Source: Kangiella spongicola (lineage in GTDB: Bacteria; Pseudomonadota; Gammaproteobacteria; Enterobacterales; Kangiellaceae). Taken from it: DNA of 64,000 bases. The translations under genes were made by a program, and so were the position numbers. The notes beneath the pieces were generated by a model. The model saw only the letters and a program-made list of their open reading frames with translations. It was not told the origin of the DNA and did no database searches. This document shows, one piece after another, positions 26,978 through 37,478 of this stretch (its first letter is position 1; each line of letters starts with the position of its first letter). The stretch is from positions 1-64,000 of the forward strand of contig NZ_QICH01000002.1 in the NCBI RefSeq assembly GCF_003194565.2. Reading direction: 5' to 3'.

Positions 26978-28564
26978 ATGGACTCGATACAGTTAACTTA
27001 CCCAACGACCCAACAGGGTCAAAAGTTCATGATGGACAATAAGCCGAGCGCTGTAAAGCAGTGGCTGTCAAACCTTACATTTACAGATGTCAATAAATCA
27101 CTCGAACAGTTACTACAAGCGATAAAGACCTCTAATCGTACTGAATATAAACTCACCCACCGCGAAGAGAACCTTGCGACCCTAGAGAAAGGCTATTTAC
27201 GATTAAGCCACCATTTTCGTGTGCATAATGATGAACGCCAGATCATTCCTACTGATAGTCAACTTAAGCTCCTAAGCGCACTAACCTCTGAGATGGCCTA
27301 TGGCTATAAGCGTGTGGTGCATGAATTAACTGAGCAGCGCGTTCTATTGAACAAAAGCTCACGCTTAGCCAAGGCGATAAACCAAGCGCAACACTTTTTA
27401 GGGCTTCACTTAATCGAGCACTACCAACAGTATTCACCAGTACCAAGCTATATTTGGCATGAACTGCATAAACTTTACTACTTCGCAGAGCAAGAAAAAC
27501 TACACACCGTAAAGTTTAAGACCAACAATGACAGCCTCAGCGCATTAAACACTATTGAAAATACCTATAAGCGAAACTGTCTAATGTCAGTGATAAATCC
27601 TTATCATGTTGAAGATAACCAACACTGGCACCTTTTTAAATATTTTAGTCAGTGGGGCCATAAAGCTTTAATCTCTGCAGATCTAAAAAAATACTCCAAA
27701 AGTGAGTGCTTTGTTATCGACCTAACCAGTTCGCAAAGGCCAGAATACGCTGAATCTGATAACGAGTATGAAGAGCATAATTTATATCGACTGCTGATCA
27801 CGAGTAAACTTTTGGATGAACTTGATAAACACTTATATCTTTACGAAGAGAAAAAGGCGCTTCCTAAAGACAGTTTCTACTCAGCAATCGACAAAAGCGT
27901 CGCGTTTAAACTGCTCCAGCAAATCTACGCATATTGCGATCACCATATTGAACGTAAAGATGCACGCTACCCTGTGATAAGCAATGTCAGCCTCGTCTTT
28001 GGCTTGGGTAACGTGGTTAAAGTATTACATGATGACAATCATATCGACACTAGCGAGCAGCTAGATGTAGCCATCAAAGAGCTTCTTGGAAGGGATTACC
28101 ACCATCAAACTCGATGGCAGGCTGTGAATTATAGTAATGGTGGCATCTGCGTACGCCAGCCTAAAGAAGATGTGACACAGCTAAAAATTGGCAGCCTTAT
28201 TCTTCTGAAAAGGAACATCAACAACAAGCCACAGAAAAGTTGGCAGCTTGGTATCGTCCGCTGGTTGAGCGGCAAACGTAACACCGGCGCGACCATGGGC
28301 GTAGAATATATCCATGGTCAGAAAATACCAGCGCGATACTTAACCAAGAACAAAGAAGGCGAGCTGATAAAGCACAAAGTTTTGCTGGTCTCTCCTTTTA
28401 GCAATAAGGAAACGTTGATGATTGCGCCTAGAAACTTACTCGGAGATAACAAAACAATAGCACTTGAATACAATAACGCAGTTATTGATCATCAAGTGCT
28501 CCACACAGAAGAGTCTAACACCCTAATCTCTATCTTTACTATCAGCCGAAGCGACGTCGACTGA
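26978..28564 (+). CDS. Hypothetical protein with C-terminal PilZ-like domain
   Basis: A 528-aa cytoplasmic protein that I recognise only at its C terminus: residues ~383-445 carry NYSNGGI (fits the [D/N]-x-S-x-x-G PilZ motif), a later GIVRWL and MGVEYIHG, the usual end of a PilZ beta barrel. The classic RxxxR c-di-GMP motif before it is not clear. The first ~370 residues are helical and hydrophilic with no domain I can name. The gene overlaps the 3' end of the converging yihY-like gene by 42 bp. A c-di-GMP link is plausible but unproven. Confidence 0.65.
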   Translation: MDSIQLTYPTTQQGQKFMMDNKPSAVKQWLSNLTFTDVNKSLEQLLQAIKTSNRTEYKLTHREENLATLEKGYLRLSHHFRVHNDERQIIPTDSQLKLLSALTSEMAYGYKRVVHELTEQRVLLNKSSRLAKAINQAQHFLGLHLIEHYQQYSPVPSYIWHELHKLYYFAEQEKLHTVKFKTNNDSLSALNTIENTYKRNCLMSVINPYHVEDNQHWHLFKYFSQWGHKALISADLKKYSKSECFVIDLTSSQRPEYAESDNEYEEHNLYRLLITSKLLDELDKHLYLYEEKKALPKDSFYSAIDKSVAFKLLQQIYAYCDHHIERKDARYPVISNVSLVFGLGNVVKVLHDDNHIDTSEQLDVAIKELLGRDYHHQTRWQAVNYSNGGICVRQPKEDVTQLKIGSLILLKRNINNKPQKSWQLGIVRWLSGKRNTGATMGVEYIHGQKIPARYLTKNKEGELIKHKVLLVSPFSNKETLMIAPRNLLGDNKTIALEYNNAVIDHQVLHTEESNTLISIFTISRSDVD

Positions 28565-29740
28565 GGTGATCGGAACATCCAACGACTCATTAATAGCAGC
28601 GTTGGCAGACTCTAAATGCTCTGTAAAGAACGTATCTTTATCAACTGCTAGGGTCTGATTATTATTCGGTAAGCGCCAATTTCCTTGGCGATAAACTCGG
28701 CCAATAGTGAGATCGTCAGCATTAAGCTTTAAGCAATATTGGCCATTTTCTAATTTAGCCACGTAATTCAAAGCCTGCAACTGATCAACTAAATGCCTTA
28801 AAGTTTGTCCGTGAAGGTATGAAAATTTACTGCGTAGCTGGTCGATACTAATTGAAGTCTCGCTAGCTTGAGCTTGAGCAAGAAACTGCAAAATCTTTAA
28901 TATCGAAATAAACTCATGTTCAGTTTTTTCGCGTTTCATCTCAAATCGATGCAAGGCAAAACAAATCACGACCCCAAGCATCAAAATTAACCACGAAAAG
29001 AACACCCATAAAAAGAATAAAGGGATTGCAGTAATAGCGCCATAAATCACTTCATATGTCGAGAATTTAGCCACAAATATGGCAAAGCCGTACTTCGCTA
29101 ACTCGAAAAGTAGAGCTGTAATAGTGGCGGCTATTAACGCTTTGGTAAACTTCACATGGCTAAAGGGTGTCACCATATAAAGCGTGGTAAAAGCTAGAAC
29201 TATCAACAGAAATGGCAGACCAAATGTTAAAACACCGTTAATACTAGAGACCAACGGTAAGGCTGCAAAATATGAAGATGCGGCTAAACTTGCCGCAATC
29301 AATATCGGCGCTAGCGTCAGCATTGCCCAATAGGAAACCCACTTATGGATACCACGACGTCGGTTCTTGGTTTCCCAAACCGTATTAATCGCACGATCAA
29401 TCGCACGCATCAGCATCATAGAAGTCAGGAATAGGAAGGCAAAACCTACCGCTGAAAGGTTCTTCGACTTAGACACATATTCGTTTAAGTGCTCCTGAAC
29501 CGCTAAGCCCGTTTCTGGCATAAAATTCTTAAAAATCAACTCCTGCACCTGGACATTAAGCTTATCGAAAGCAGGGAATATTGCCATTAAACTGACAGCC
29601 ACGGTCATCAGTGGTACCAGTGCCAACATGGTGTTTAACGTCAATTCAGCCGCCATTGAGCTGCTATTTTTTTTCGCAAATTCGCTAAAGACGAACTTAA
29701 CAAAGGCTTTTAGCCATTTAACCCTTTTTTCTAACATCAA
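28523..29740 (-). CDS. YihY/BrkB-family inner membrane protein
   Basis: A 405-aa membrane protein with about six hydrophobic helices in the first ~270 residues and the YihY signature segments ELTLNTMLALVPLMTV and FLWVFFSWLILMLGVVICFALHR. The C-terminal ~120 residues resemble a winged helix (LRSKFSYLHGQTLRHLVDQLQALNYV). E. coli YihY, once called RNase BN in error, has unknown function. The 3' end overlaps the PilZ-like gene. Confidence 0.87.
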   Translation of the reverse strand: MMLEKRVKWLKAFVKFVFSEFAKKNSSSMAAELTLNTMLALVPLMTVAVSLMAIFPAFDKLNVQVQELIFKNFMPETGLAVQEHLNEYVSKSKNLSAVGFAFLFLTSMMLMRAIDRAINTVWETKNRRRGIHKWVSYWAMLTLAPILIAASLAASSYFAALPLVSSINGVLTFGLPFLLIVLAFTTLYMVTPFSHVKFTKALIAATITALLFELAKYGFAIFVAKFSTYEVIYGAITAIPLFFLWVFFSWLILMLGVVICFALHRFEMKREKTEHEFISILKILQFLAQAQASETSISIDQLRSKFSYLHGQTLRHLVDQLQALNYVAKLENGQYCLKLNADDLTIGRVYRQGNWRLPNNNQTLAVDKDTFFTEHLESANAAINESLDVPITSVDVASADSKDRD

Positions 29741-29784
29741 TTATGCCTAGAATAGTCACATCAATTTTCAAACTTTAAACTATT

Positions 29785-30138
29785 ATGAATGATTTTAACA
29801 TCTTACATAACCCTCGTTGCTCAAAATCTCGTCAAACTTTGGAGTTACTTCAAGAAAATGGCGTAGAACCAACAGTTATCAAGTATTTAGAAACACCACC
29901 ATCAGCTTCGACGCTACAGTCAATCGTAAAAAACCTTGGCGTCAGTCCGCGTGATATTTTGCGCACTAAAGAAGCCGAATATAAAGAAGCTGGGCTCGAC
30001 AATAAAGATCTTAGTGATGACCAAGTTATCGACCTGATGACGCAATACCCGAAGGTTATTGAGCGCCCTATCGTGTTTAATGACTCAGCAGCTGCCGTCG
30101 GCCGCCCGCCTGAAAATGTATTAAAGCTAATTAAGTAA
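29785..30138 (+). CDS. ArsC-family (YfgD-like) reductase
   Basis: A 117-aa thioredoxin-fold protein of the glutaredoxin-dependent arsenate reductase family, C12 in HNPRCSKSRQTL being the redox cysteine, with ERPIVFND and VGRPPENVL containing family arginines. No ars operon genes are near, and the bepA-perM neighbourhood matches E. coli yfgD, so a housekeeping YfgD-type role is more likely than arsenic resistance. It is followed 9 bp later by wrbA. Confidence 0.88.
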   Translation: MNDFNILHNPRCSKSRQTLELLQENGVEPTVIKYLETPPSASTLQSIVKNLGVSPRDILRTKEAEYKEAGLDNKDLSDDQVIDLMTQYPKVIERPIVFNDSAAAVGRPPENVLKLIK

Positions 30139-30741
<603 letters not shown>

Positions 30742-30781
30742 TGAGTCAATCGCAAAAAGAAATGATGAGTTAAATCAAACT

Positions 30782-31183
30782 ATGAATATCCACTTAAAAA
30801 AAGCACTTAGAGCAAGACTCATTGCCGTAGCCAGTTTCCTCGCTATCGTTATTATTCTTCCGGTGTTCATCTGGCTGAATCATGAGAAGCCTGCACTAAG
30901 ATGGCTGTCATTGGCCATTTGGTGGGCGCCGCTATTGTTAGCCGTACCAGGCATGTTTAAAGGCAAAACTTACACTTACGGCTGGACAGGATTTATTATC
31001 TTACTGCCCTTCTTCTACGCCTTCTTTTACATTACCGAGCCACTAAAAGTGGTCTGGGCATCGGTGATTGTGGTGCTTTCGGTAATTTATTTCTTAATGT
31101 CCGTTAGCTATGTAAAACAATTTGCCTTATCGCAAGGCGTGAAAACCAATGCCGATGCGAAGAAAGCAAAAGGTATTGAGTAA
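30782..31183 (+). CDS. DUF2069 inner membrane protein
   Basis: A 133-aa protein with four predicted membrane helices (about 13-33, 41-57, 68-85, 91-107) and the family segment WAPLLLAVPGMFKGKTYTYGW. DUF2069 genes commonly follow wrbA in gammaproteobacteria, as here (40 bp). Function unknown. Confidence 0.88.
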   Translation: MNIHLKKALRARLIAVASFLAIVIILPVFIWLNHEKPALRWLSLAIWWAPLLLAVPGMFKGKTYTYGWTGFIILLPFFYAFFYITEPLKVVWASVIVVLSVIYFLMSVSYVKQFALSQGVKTNADAKKAKGIE

Positions 31184-31232
31184 GCTATTATTCGTAAGCT
31201 AACGCGACATAAAAATTTTGAGGTTTAAAAAC

Positions 31233-31260
31233 AAAAGGTTGGGAATTCCCAACCTTTTTT
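31233..31260. terminator. Bidirectional terminator between DUF2069 gene and aroC
   Basis: Stem AAAAGGTTGGG/CCCAACCTTTT with AATT loop, followed by six T on the plus strand and A-rich on the other side. It closes both the wrbA run and the long minus-strand trp/aro run. Confidence 0.85.
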
Positions 31261-31285
31261 ATTGATAAAATGGACAATAGAGCCT

Positions 31286-32380
31286 TTAGCGGTCAAAGAG
31301 GTTTTTATAAGCTCTAAAACGCAAAAAGTGATCGCATAATACTAGTGCAGCCATAGCTTCTACGATAGGCACGGCTCTTGGCAAAACACAAGGATCGTGG
31401 CGACCTCTTCCATGGAATACAACATCCTCGCCCTCTAGATTTACCGTTTCCTGCTCTCTGATAATCGTAGGCGTTGGCTTAAAAGCCACACGAAAAACCA
31501 CTGGCATGCCGTTTGAAATCCCGCCTTGTACACCACCCGAATGGTTGGTTTTCGTGCTCACAGCACCATTGTCATCGAAGAAAACATCGTTGTGAGTCGA
31601 GCCCTGCATCAAAGTGCCGGCAAATCCTGAGCCAATTTCAAAGCCCTTGCTGGCGTTAATCGATAACATGGCCTTGGCTAAATCGGCCTCTAACTTATCG
31701 AACACAGGTTCGCCTAAGCCAACAGGCACGTTTCTTAGCTGACACTCGACCACACCACCTAGCGAATCCCCAGACTTACGCGCAGCTTCTATCTTGCTAA
31801 CCATATTTTGTGCAAGGTCTTCATCAGGACAACGAACAAGATTAGTTTCAATCAGCTCAGGTCGAATATCTTCAGGCGCGACTTGTAACTCTAAGTCTTG
31901 GACGCTTTTTACATAACCAATAATATCCACACCCAAAGCTTTTTTCAGGACTTTTCGAGCGACAGCGCCTGCCGCTACATGCCCCGCGGTAACTCTAGCT
32001 GAACTTCGACCACCGCCTGCAACGTCTCTAATACCGTACTTTTTTTGATAAGTATAATCGGCATGGCTTGGGCGATATAGCTTAGCCATTCCCGAGTAGT
32101 CTTTGCTCTTTTGATCTTTGTTGCGAATGTAGAGCGTTAATGCAGTGCCGGTAGTCACACCATCGACCGTACCCGATAGAATCTCAACAGCATCGGCTTC
32201 ATCGCGACGTGTGGTAATTGAACTTTGGCCCGGGCGACGCTTATCCAAAAACGGTTGGATATCTTCTTCCGACAATGGCATTCTTGCTGGACAGCCCTCA
32301 ACCACAACGCCAATCCCTTTGCCATGGGATTCGCCCCAATTAGTGATTTTGAATAATTTACCGAAGCTGTCACCCGCCAT
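31286..32380 (-). CDS. aroC: Chorismate synthase
   Basis: Converts EPSP to chorismate with reduced FMN, the last common step of aromatic synthesis. 364 aa from the ATG at 32380 ([20 protein letters not shown], as in E. coli AroC); a further in-frame ATG at 32395 has no matching family residues. Signatures [18 protein letters not shown] and [17 protein letters not shown] are intact. It is the last gene of the trp/aro run, 63 bp after aroA, directly before a strong terminator. Confidence 0.95.
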   Translation of the reverse strand: MAGDSFGKLFKITNWGESHGKGIGVVVEGCPARMPLSEEDIQPFLDKRRPGQSSITTRRDEADAVEILSGTVDGVTTGTALTLYIRNKDQKSKDYSGMAKLYRPSHADYTYQKKYGIRDVAGGGRSSARVTAGHVAAGAVARKVLKKALGVDIIGYVKSVQDLELQVAPEDIRPELIETNLVRCPDEDLAQNMVSKIEAARKSGDSLGGVVECQLRNVPVGLGEPVFDKLEADLAKAMLSINASKGFEIGSGFAGTLMQGSTHNDVFFDDNGAVSTKTNHSGGVQGGISNGMPVVFRVAFKPTPTIIREQETVNLEGEDVVFHGRGRHDPCVLPRAVPIVEAMAALVLCDHFLRFRAYKNLFDR

Positions 32381-32443
32381 TGCATGAACTCCCATTCATA
32401 AATATTTTGTTAATCATTTTTTTGCTCAAATGATTAGCCTAAA

Positions 32444-33718
32444 TTATAGCTCTTCGCTCTTTACACCAATCTTTTCAAGAAATTCCCAGTACAAGGGAAA
32501 CGATTTTTCGACCGCTTGCGCATCTTCAACCACAACGCCAGGAAGGCGAATACCAATTAACGCAAAACTCATGGCAAGTCTATGATCGTGACAACTGGAC
32601 AAATTGCTAAGCTGTAAGTCCTGACCACCGGAGACATGAATACTATCGTTTGAGTATTCAATATTAGCACCCAAACGATTCAGCTGGTCACACAGATCAA
32701 CGATTCGATTCGACTCTTTAAAAGCCAAATGAGCAATGTTAGTAATATTCGTCTTACCTTCCGCAAATAACGCCAATACCACTAACGTTGGCACCACATC
32801 CGGCATATCCCCCATATCGACATCAATCCCTTTTAATGGGCCCTTATAGCCAACCACAAGACTTTCGCCCTGCTTTACAACCTCTGCGCCCATCTTTTCG
32901 AGCACCATATAAAACTGAGACTCGCCTTGTGGTGACTCAAAGTCAAAAGATTCTAGCCGGATGCTTGTCTCCGCTAAAAGTCCAGCCGCCATAAAATAGC
33001 TACTGCTAACCACATCACTGGCAACGTTAATTTCAGTAGCGCGAAGTTGTTGTTTCGCTGGAATCAGCAGTTCAGTATCGGAAACCTCAGAAACAACGCC
33101 ACCAAAGCGCGCTATAGCATCTTTGGTCAACTGTATGTAGCTCGAAGATACGGTTTTTCCTTTAAGTAGAATTCGAGTATCCGACTCAGCTCGCAAACAA
33201 GCAATTAATAACCCACTCAAATACTGACTACTACGGCTGGTATCAAGCTCAACCACACCGCCTAGAATGGGCCCACGCAACCGAATAGGCAACTTATCGC
33301 TATCGACAACAACACCCAACTCACGCAAGCTCTGCGACACCTCATCCATAGGACGCTGCTTCATTTGCTCACTGGCATCAATCACAACATCAGATGTCAT
33401 ATTGCTGGCTACAGCAGTAATAAAGCGACTCAAAGTACCACTATCGCGGCAGTTGATTGTGATGTCGCTATCGAGCTGAAAGTTGGTGATACCTTCGATT
33501 TCAACTACGCCATCGTCAACATAACTAACTCGTGCGCCTAATTGACTCACAGCTTCGAGCGCAGCCTCAATGTCATCATTCTGCGGTAAGTTGCGCAATG
33601 TAGTCACACCCCCAGCAAGTGCAGCGATTACGATGTAACGATTCGCCAGGTATTTACTTCCTGGAACCGTTACAGTCGGCGCTTGGATAGAGTGTGAAAT
33701 TATTTTTCTAGTGGTCAT
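32444..33718 (-). CDS. aroA: Divergent EPSP synthase (AroA)
   Basis: Catalyses S3P + PEP to EPSP. At 424 aa the fold landmarks are present: K22 and R27, DMPDVVPTL, FKESNRI, DHRLAMSFAL and VEKSFPLYW. Two highly conserved motifs differ: PGSKS-x-T-NR reads PGSKYLANR (S23 replaced by Y), and the NAGTAxR loop reads RDSGTLSR. Catalytic residues equivalent to D313, E341, R386 and K411 appear kept. It lies between the YfcL-family gene and aroC in the trp run rather than beside serC/cmk. It could be the sole EPSP synthase or a specialised paralogue. Confidence 0.88.
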   Translation of the reverse strand: MTTRKIISHSIQAPTVTVPGSKYLANRYIVIAALAGGVTTLRNLPQNDDIEAALEAVSQLGARVSYVDDGVVEIEGITNFQLDSDITINCRDSGTLSRFITAVASNMTSDVVIDASEQMKQRPMDEVSQSLRELGVVVDSDKLPIRLRGPILGGVVELDTSRSSQYLSGLLIACLRAESDTRILLKGKTVSSSYIQLTKDAIARFGGVVSEVSDTELLIPAKQQLRATEINVASDVVSSSYFMAAGLLAETSIRLESFDFESPQGESQFYMVLEKMGAEVVKQGESLVVGYKGPLKGIDVDMGDMPDVVPTLVVLALFAEGKTNITNIAHLAFKESNRIVDLCDQLNRLGANIEYSNDSIHVSGGQDLQLSNLSSCHDHRLAMSFALIGIRLPGVVVEDAQAVEKSFPLYWEFLEKIGVKSEEL

Positions 33719-33758
33719 TTAGTATGCTTTTGCCTAAGGGCTTAATAATGGGTTTAAA

Positions 33759-34001
33759 TTAAGGTTGCAACTCTTCCAAAAGCTCAGAAAGCAACTCAAC
33801 GTCACGATCACTAAGGCCATCTGACTCAACGGCATCTTCAACAAACAAGGCAAATTCAGCAAACCATTGCTCATCCGTTAAATCATCAACAGGAATCAAA
33901 TCCACCATAGGAATGAGGTATCCAACTAGAAATAGCTTCTCTTCTTCAACCGTTTGTTCAAGATCTAATAAATTTTGCTTAATTCTGTCAGCGATCGGCA
34001 T
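33759..34001 (-). CDS. YfcL-family small protein
   Basis: An 80-aa acidic protein resembling E. coli YfcL: LFLVGYLIPMVDL in the first half and GLSDRDVELLSELLEEL at the end. Function unknown. The ATG at 34001 with AGAGAG upstream is chosen over an in-frame TTG at 34025. It sits 42 bp after trpA and 40 bp before aroA on the same strand, so it is probably co-transcribed with aromatic genes. In E. coli yfcL also lies in the aroC neighbourhood. Confidence 0.75.
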   Translation of the reverse strand: MPIADRIKQNLLDLEQTVEEEKLFLVGYLIPMVDLIPVDDLTDEQWFAEFALFVEDAVESDGLSDRDVELLSELLEELQP

Positions 34002-34043
34002 ATAACAAACTCTCTTTGTGCTCAAATTTTCGAGACACCCGCA

Positions 34044-34865
34044 TTAAGAGACGCAGGTATGCTCCGTGTGTGCCGCTTGAGCGATATCACTTACGTAATC
34101 CGCAATCTGCTCAAGCATGATTTGAGGGTTATTATAATGTTGATTGATTAAGTTAACTATGGCTGAACCGGTAATAATTCCATCAACACCTGCATTTGCC
34201 GCATCAAATACGTGTTTTGGCTCGGATATTCCAAAGCCTTGAACCAATGGTGGGCTTTGATACTGCTTGAGTTTCTGTAAAAAGTCTGTTTTTGCTTTAG
34301 TCGCGGCCACCTCTGTACCCGTAATCCCTTTACGGCTTAGGACATAGGTGTAGCCCTTGCTCTTTTCTGCCGTCACCTTTAAGGTCGCATCGTCGGCATC
34401 GGGTGGAGCAATAAACACAAGGTCAGTATTGTTCTTTTTAGCATCCGCCTCAAACAACTCAGATTCTTTCACAGGACAATCTGCTACTAATACAGAATCA
34501 ATACCTTGGGCATTGCACTTGCCAAAAAACACATCAATACCCTGAGCAAAGACTAAATTCGCGTACGTCAGTAAACCAATCGGTAACTCTGGATATTTCT
34601 GGCGCACTTGTCCAATAAGGTTCAACCCTGCTTCGATAGAGAACTTATTAGCTAGCGGTCTCAGCGTTGCCTGTTGTATCACAGGGCCATCGGCCACAGG
34701 ATCAGAAAATGCTAATCCCAGCTCAAGCCCATCAGCGCCATTTGCTACTAAAGTATCGATAATCTTAAGCGACAGTTCCGCGTCTGGATCACCCACAATA
34801 ACAAAAGGAATATAAGCAAGGTGGCCTTTGGCTGAAACCTTGTCGAACATATTTTTATAACGCAT
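34044..34865 (-). CDS. trpA: Tryptophan synthase alpha chain
   Basis: Cleaves indole-3-glycerol phosphate to indole and glyceraldehyde-3-phosphate. 273 aa from the ATG at 34865, which overlaps the trpB stop by 11 bp, giving translational coupling. Catalytic residues fall at E48 and D59 in [19 protein letters not shown]-barrel loop [10 protein letters not shown] is visible. Last of the contiguous trp genes. Confidence 0.95.
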   Translation of the reverse strand: MRYKNMFDKVSAKGHLAYIPFVIVGDPDAELSLKIIDTLVANGADGLELGLAFSDPVADGPVIQQATLRPLANKFSIEAGLNLIGQVRQKYPELPIGLLTYANLVFAQGIDVFFGKCNAQGIDSVLVADCPVKESELFEADAKKNNTDLVFIAPPDADDATLKVTAEKSKGYTYVLSRKGITGTEVAATKAKTDFLQKLKQYQSPPLVQGFGISEPKHVFDAANAGVDGIITGSAIVNLINQHYNNPQIMLEQIADYVSDIAQAAHTEHTCVS

Positions 34866-36105
34866 CTGTAACACCCTGTTGATCATTCTCTTCTAAAATA
34901 CTCATAACGTGGCTCAGGTCTTTGTCGCCTCGGCCTGATAAATTCACCAGTAACGTGGTTGGCTCCGTCGCTGCTTGTGCTAATTTTTTGGCGTAAGCTA
35001 AAGCGTGTGAAGATTCTAGAGCAGGAATAATACCTTCCGTTTTGGATAGCTCTTGAAATGCTTCTAACGCCTCATCATCAGTAATTCCCACATACTCGGC
35101 GCGACCGCTGGTCATCAAGTGAACATGCTCGGGGCCAACAGCTGGATAATCTAGGCCTGCTGAAATCGAGTGTGACTCTTTAATCTGCCCTTCTTCAGTT
35201 TGCAATATGTGGGTACGTGAGCCGTGAATAATACCTTCGGTTCCACGCAATAAAGTCGCGCCATGCGCTTCCGAGTCCAACCCGTGCCCCGCTGGCTCTA
35301 CGCCAATCAACTTAACGCCTTCTTCTTTAATAAAGTCCGCAAAGATACCGATGGCGTTTGAGCCTCCGCCGACACAGGCAATCACTGCATCAGGAAGTTG
35401 CCCAGTTTGCTCAAGAATTTGTTTTTTTGCTTCTTCGCCAATAACTTGCTGAAAGCGTTTTACCATTTTGGGGAAAGGTGCAGGGCCCGCAGCCGTTCCT
35501 AATAAATAGTGCGTGTCCTCATAACTAGAAGCCCAGTCACGTAACGCCTCGTTAATGGCATCTTTCAAGCTAGCACTACCATTATCGACAGAAATGACTT
35601 CCGCCCCCATAAGCTTCATTCTAAAAACATTGGGCGCTTGGCGATCACAGTCTTTCTTGCCCATATAAATAGTGGCTTTCAAACCTAGCAATGAACACGC
35701 CAAGGCAGTGGCAACACCATGTTGTCCCGCGCCGGTTTCGGCAATAATACGATGCTTCCCCATACGTTTAGCCAGTAAAGCTTGGGCCAAAACCTGATTG
35801 GTTTTGTGGGCACCGCCGTGCAATAAATCCTCGCGCTTTAAGAAAATACGGCAATGCTCAGTACGCCCAAAGGTTTCGCATTCGGTTAATGGCGTTGGCC
35901 GCCCTGCATAATCATTCAGTAACCGATTAAGCTCACCTATAAACTCATCATCAATAATCGCAGCTTCAAAAGCTTCCTCAAGCTGCTCCAATGCTGGCAC
36001 CAATATTTGTGGTACAAATTGACCACCATATTGCCCTATATAAGCACCCTGATACTCGTATTGACTGTTATCGGATACTTGATCGATACGTTCTTTTAAA
36101 GACAT
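34855..36105 (-). CDS. trpB: Tryptophan synthase beta chain
   Basis: PLP enzyme joining indole and serine to give tryptophan. The 416 aa include PLP lysine K101 in HGGAHKTNQ and the phosphate-binding VGGGSNAIG. Length and motifs are of the common TrpB1 type, partner of TrpA. It follows trpCF by 8 bp and overlaps trpA. Confidence 0.96.
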   Translation of the reverse strand: MSLKERIDQVSDNSQYEYQGAYIGQYGGQFVPQILVPALEQLEEAFEAAIIDDEFIGELNRLLNDYAGRPTPLTECETFGRTEHCRIFLKREDLLHGGAHKTNQVLAQALLAKRMGKHRIIAETGAGQHGVATALACSLLGLKATIYMGKKDCDRQAPNVFRMKLMGAEVISVDNGSASLKDAINEALRDWASSYEDTHYLLGTAAGPAPFPKMVKRFQQVIGEEAKKQILEQTGQLPDAVIACVGGGSNAIGIFADFIKEEGVKLIGVEPAGHGLDSEAHGATLLRGTEGIIHGSRTHILQTEEGQIKESHSISAGLDYPAVGPEHVHLMTSGRAEYVGITDDEALEAFQELSKTEGIIPALESSHALAYAKKLAQAATEPTTLLVNLSGRGDKDLSHVMSILEENDQQGVTDAL

Positions 36106-36113
36106 AACTACCT

Positions 36114-37478
36114 CTAGCGACTTCTGCCAGACACTACGCGAGCATTGGCAAAAAGTTGGTTAATTTTATCTAGCGACTTAACGCCTGGCTTAAACTCAAC
36201 ACCACCGTTAACGTCAATGGCGCTAACTTGGTGCGACTTTAACTGACGAATATTGTCAGGAGTAATCCCACCGGCAACTCGAAAACGATATTGTGGGTAA
36301 CGCTTTTTAATTTCTTGAATCATTGACCAATCGAATGCTTTACCTGTGCCGCCCTTAGAGCTACCGACCTGAGTATCCAATAAAATTTCCGCCACTGAAT
36401 ACTCAGGAATTGACGGTAGACCATCCCCTTCTTGGATAGATATCACCTTGGTGACTTCACACGACTTAGGTAATTTCGACTGTAGCTCATGAACATAATC
36501 AACAGATTCGTCGCCATGTAACTGAATAACTTTAAGCTGATAATCTTTTTGAGCTTGTAAAACTGCGTCGACATCATGATTTTGGAATACGCCAACAGTC
36601 GTTAAGTTGCTTGAAATTTTGTCACTAGCCACTCGACGCGGTGACTTATCGACAAAAATCATACCTAATGATGATGCAGGGCTATCCACCAAGTCGGCAT
36701 TAGCCTGATCTTTAATGCCACACACTTTAATGTCACCATAGACCAGCTGTTTAGCAGCATTTTCTAAGTCAGGCTGAGACATTAAGCTACTACCCACCAA
36801 GCAAGCATCAGCCAGTGGCGACAAGGCTAACACGTCATCATGGTTATTAATGCCAGACTCAGTAACCACGACCACATCATTAGGTATATTCTTGGCAAGC
36901 TTAGCGGTATGACTTAAATCAGTGCTCAAGTTTTTCAGGTTGCGATTATTAATGCCGATAATCTTCGCACCTAGATTTAACGCTCTCTCAAGCTCTTCTT
37001 CACTATAAACTTCAGTTAAAATATCTAGCTGATATTTGTCAGCTTCTTGTTGGCAAGCTTTATATTCAGCATCATTCAATACCGACAACATTAATAATAT
37101 AGCATCAGCCCCATAATAACGTGCCTGTCGAACCTGTTTCGGCTCTAAAATAAAATCCTTACACAAGACAGGTTTGTCGGTGTTTTCGCTGACATACTTT
37201 AAATTGGTATAACTGCCACGAAAGAAGCGATCCTCGGTCAACACGGATATAGCATCCGCATACTGATTATATATCGGCACTATTTCCTCAAGGTTAAAAT
37301 CTTCACGAATTAAACCCTTTGATGGCGAAGCCATTTTGCATTCCATAATAAACCCAAAGTGTGGCTTTTTAAGCGCCTTATAAAGACTCTTTGTGCTAGG
37401 TTTGAGATCGCTTACGTCAGCACTATTCGCTAGTGTTTGCCTGCGATGTTCAACAATAGCTTGTAAGACATTAACCAT
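36114..37478 (-). CDS. trpCF: Bifunctional indole-3-glycerol phosphate synthase / PRA isomerase
   Basis: Fused enzyme for two consecutive tryptophan steps. Residues ~1-245 are TrpC ([34 protein letters not shown]) and ~250-454 are TrpF ([33 protein letters not shown]). This fusion is the enterobacterial/Vibrio-type arrangement. It overlaps trpD by 8 bp. Confidence 0.95.
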   Translation of the reverse strand: MVNVLQAIVEHRRQTLANSADVSDLKPSTKSLYKALKKPHFGFIMECKMASPSKGLIREDFNLEEIVPIYNQYADAISVLTEDRFFRGSYTNLKYVSENTDKPVLCKDFILEPKQVRQARYYGADAILLMLSVLNDAEYKACQQEADKYQLDILTEVYSEEELERALNLGAKIIGINNRNLKNLSTDLSHTAKLAKNIPNDVVVVTESGINNHDDVLALSPLADACLVGSSLMSQPDLENAAKQLVYGDIKVCGIKDQANADLVDSPASSLGMIFVDKSPRRVASDKISSNLTTVGVFQNHDVDAVLQAQKDYQLKVIQLHGDESVDYVHELQSKLPKSCEVTKVISIQEGDGLPSIPEYSVAEILLDTQVGSSKGGTGKAFDWSMIQEIKKRYPQYRFRVAGGITPDNIRQLKSHQVSAIDVNGGVEFKPGVKSLDKINQLFANARVVSGRSR

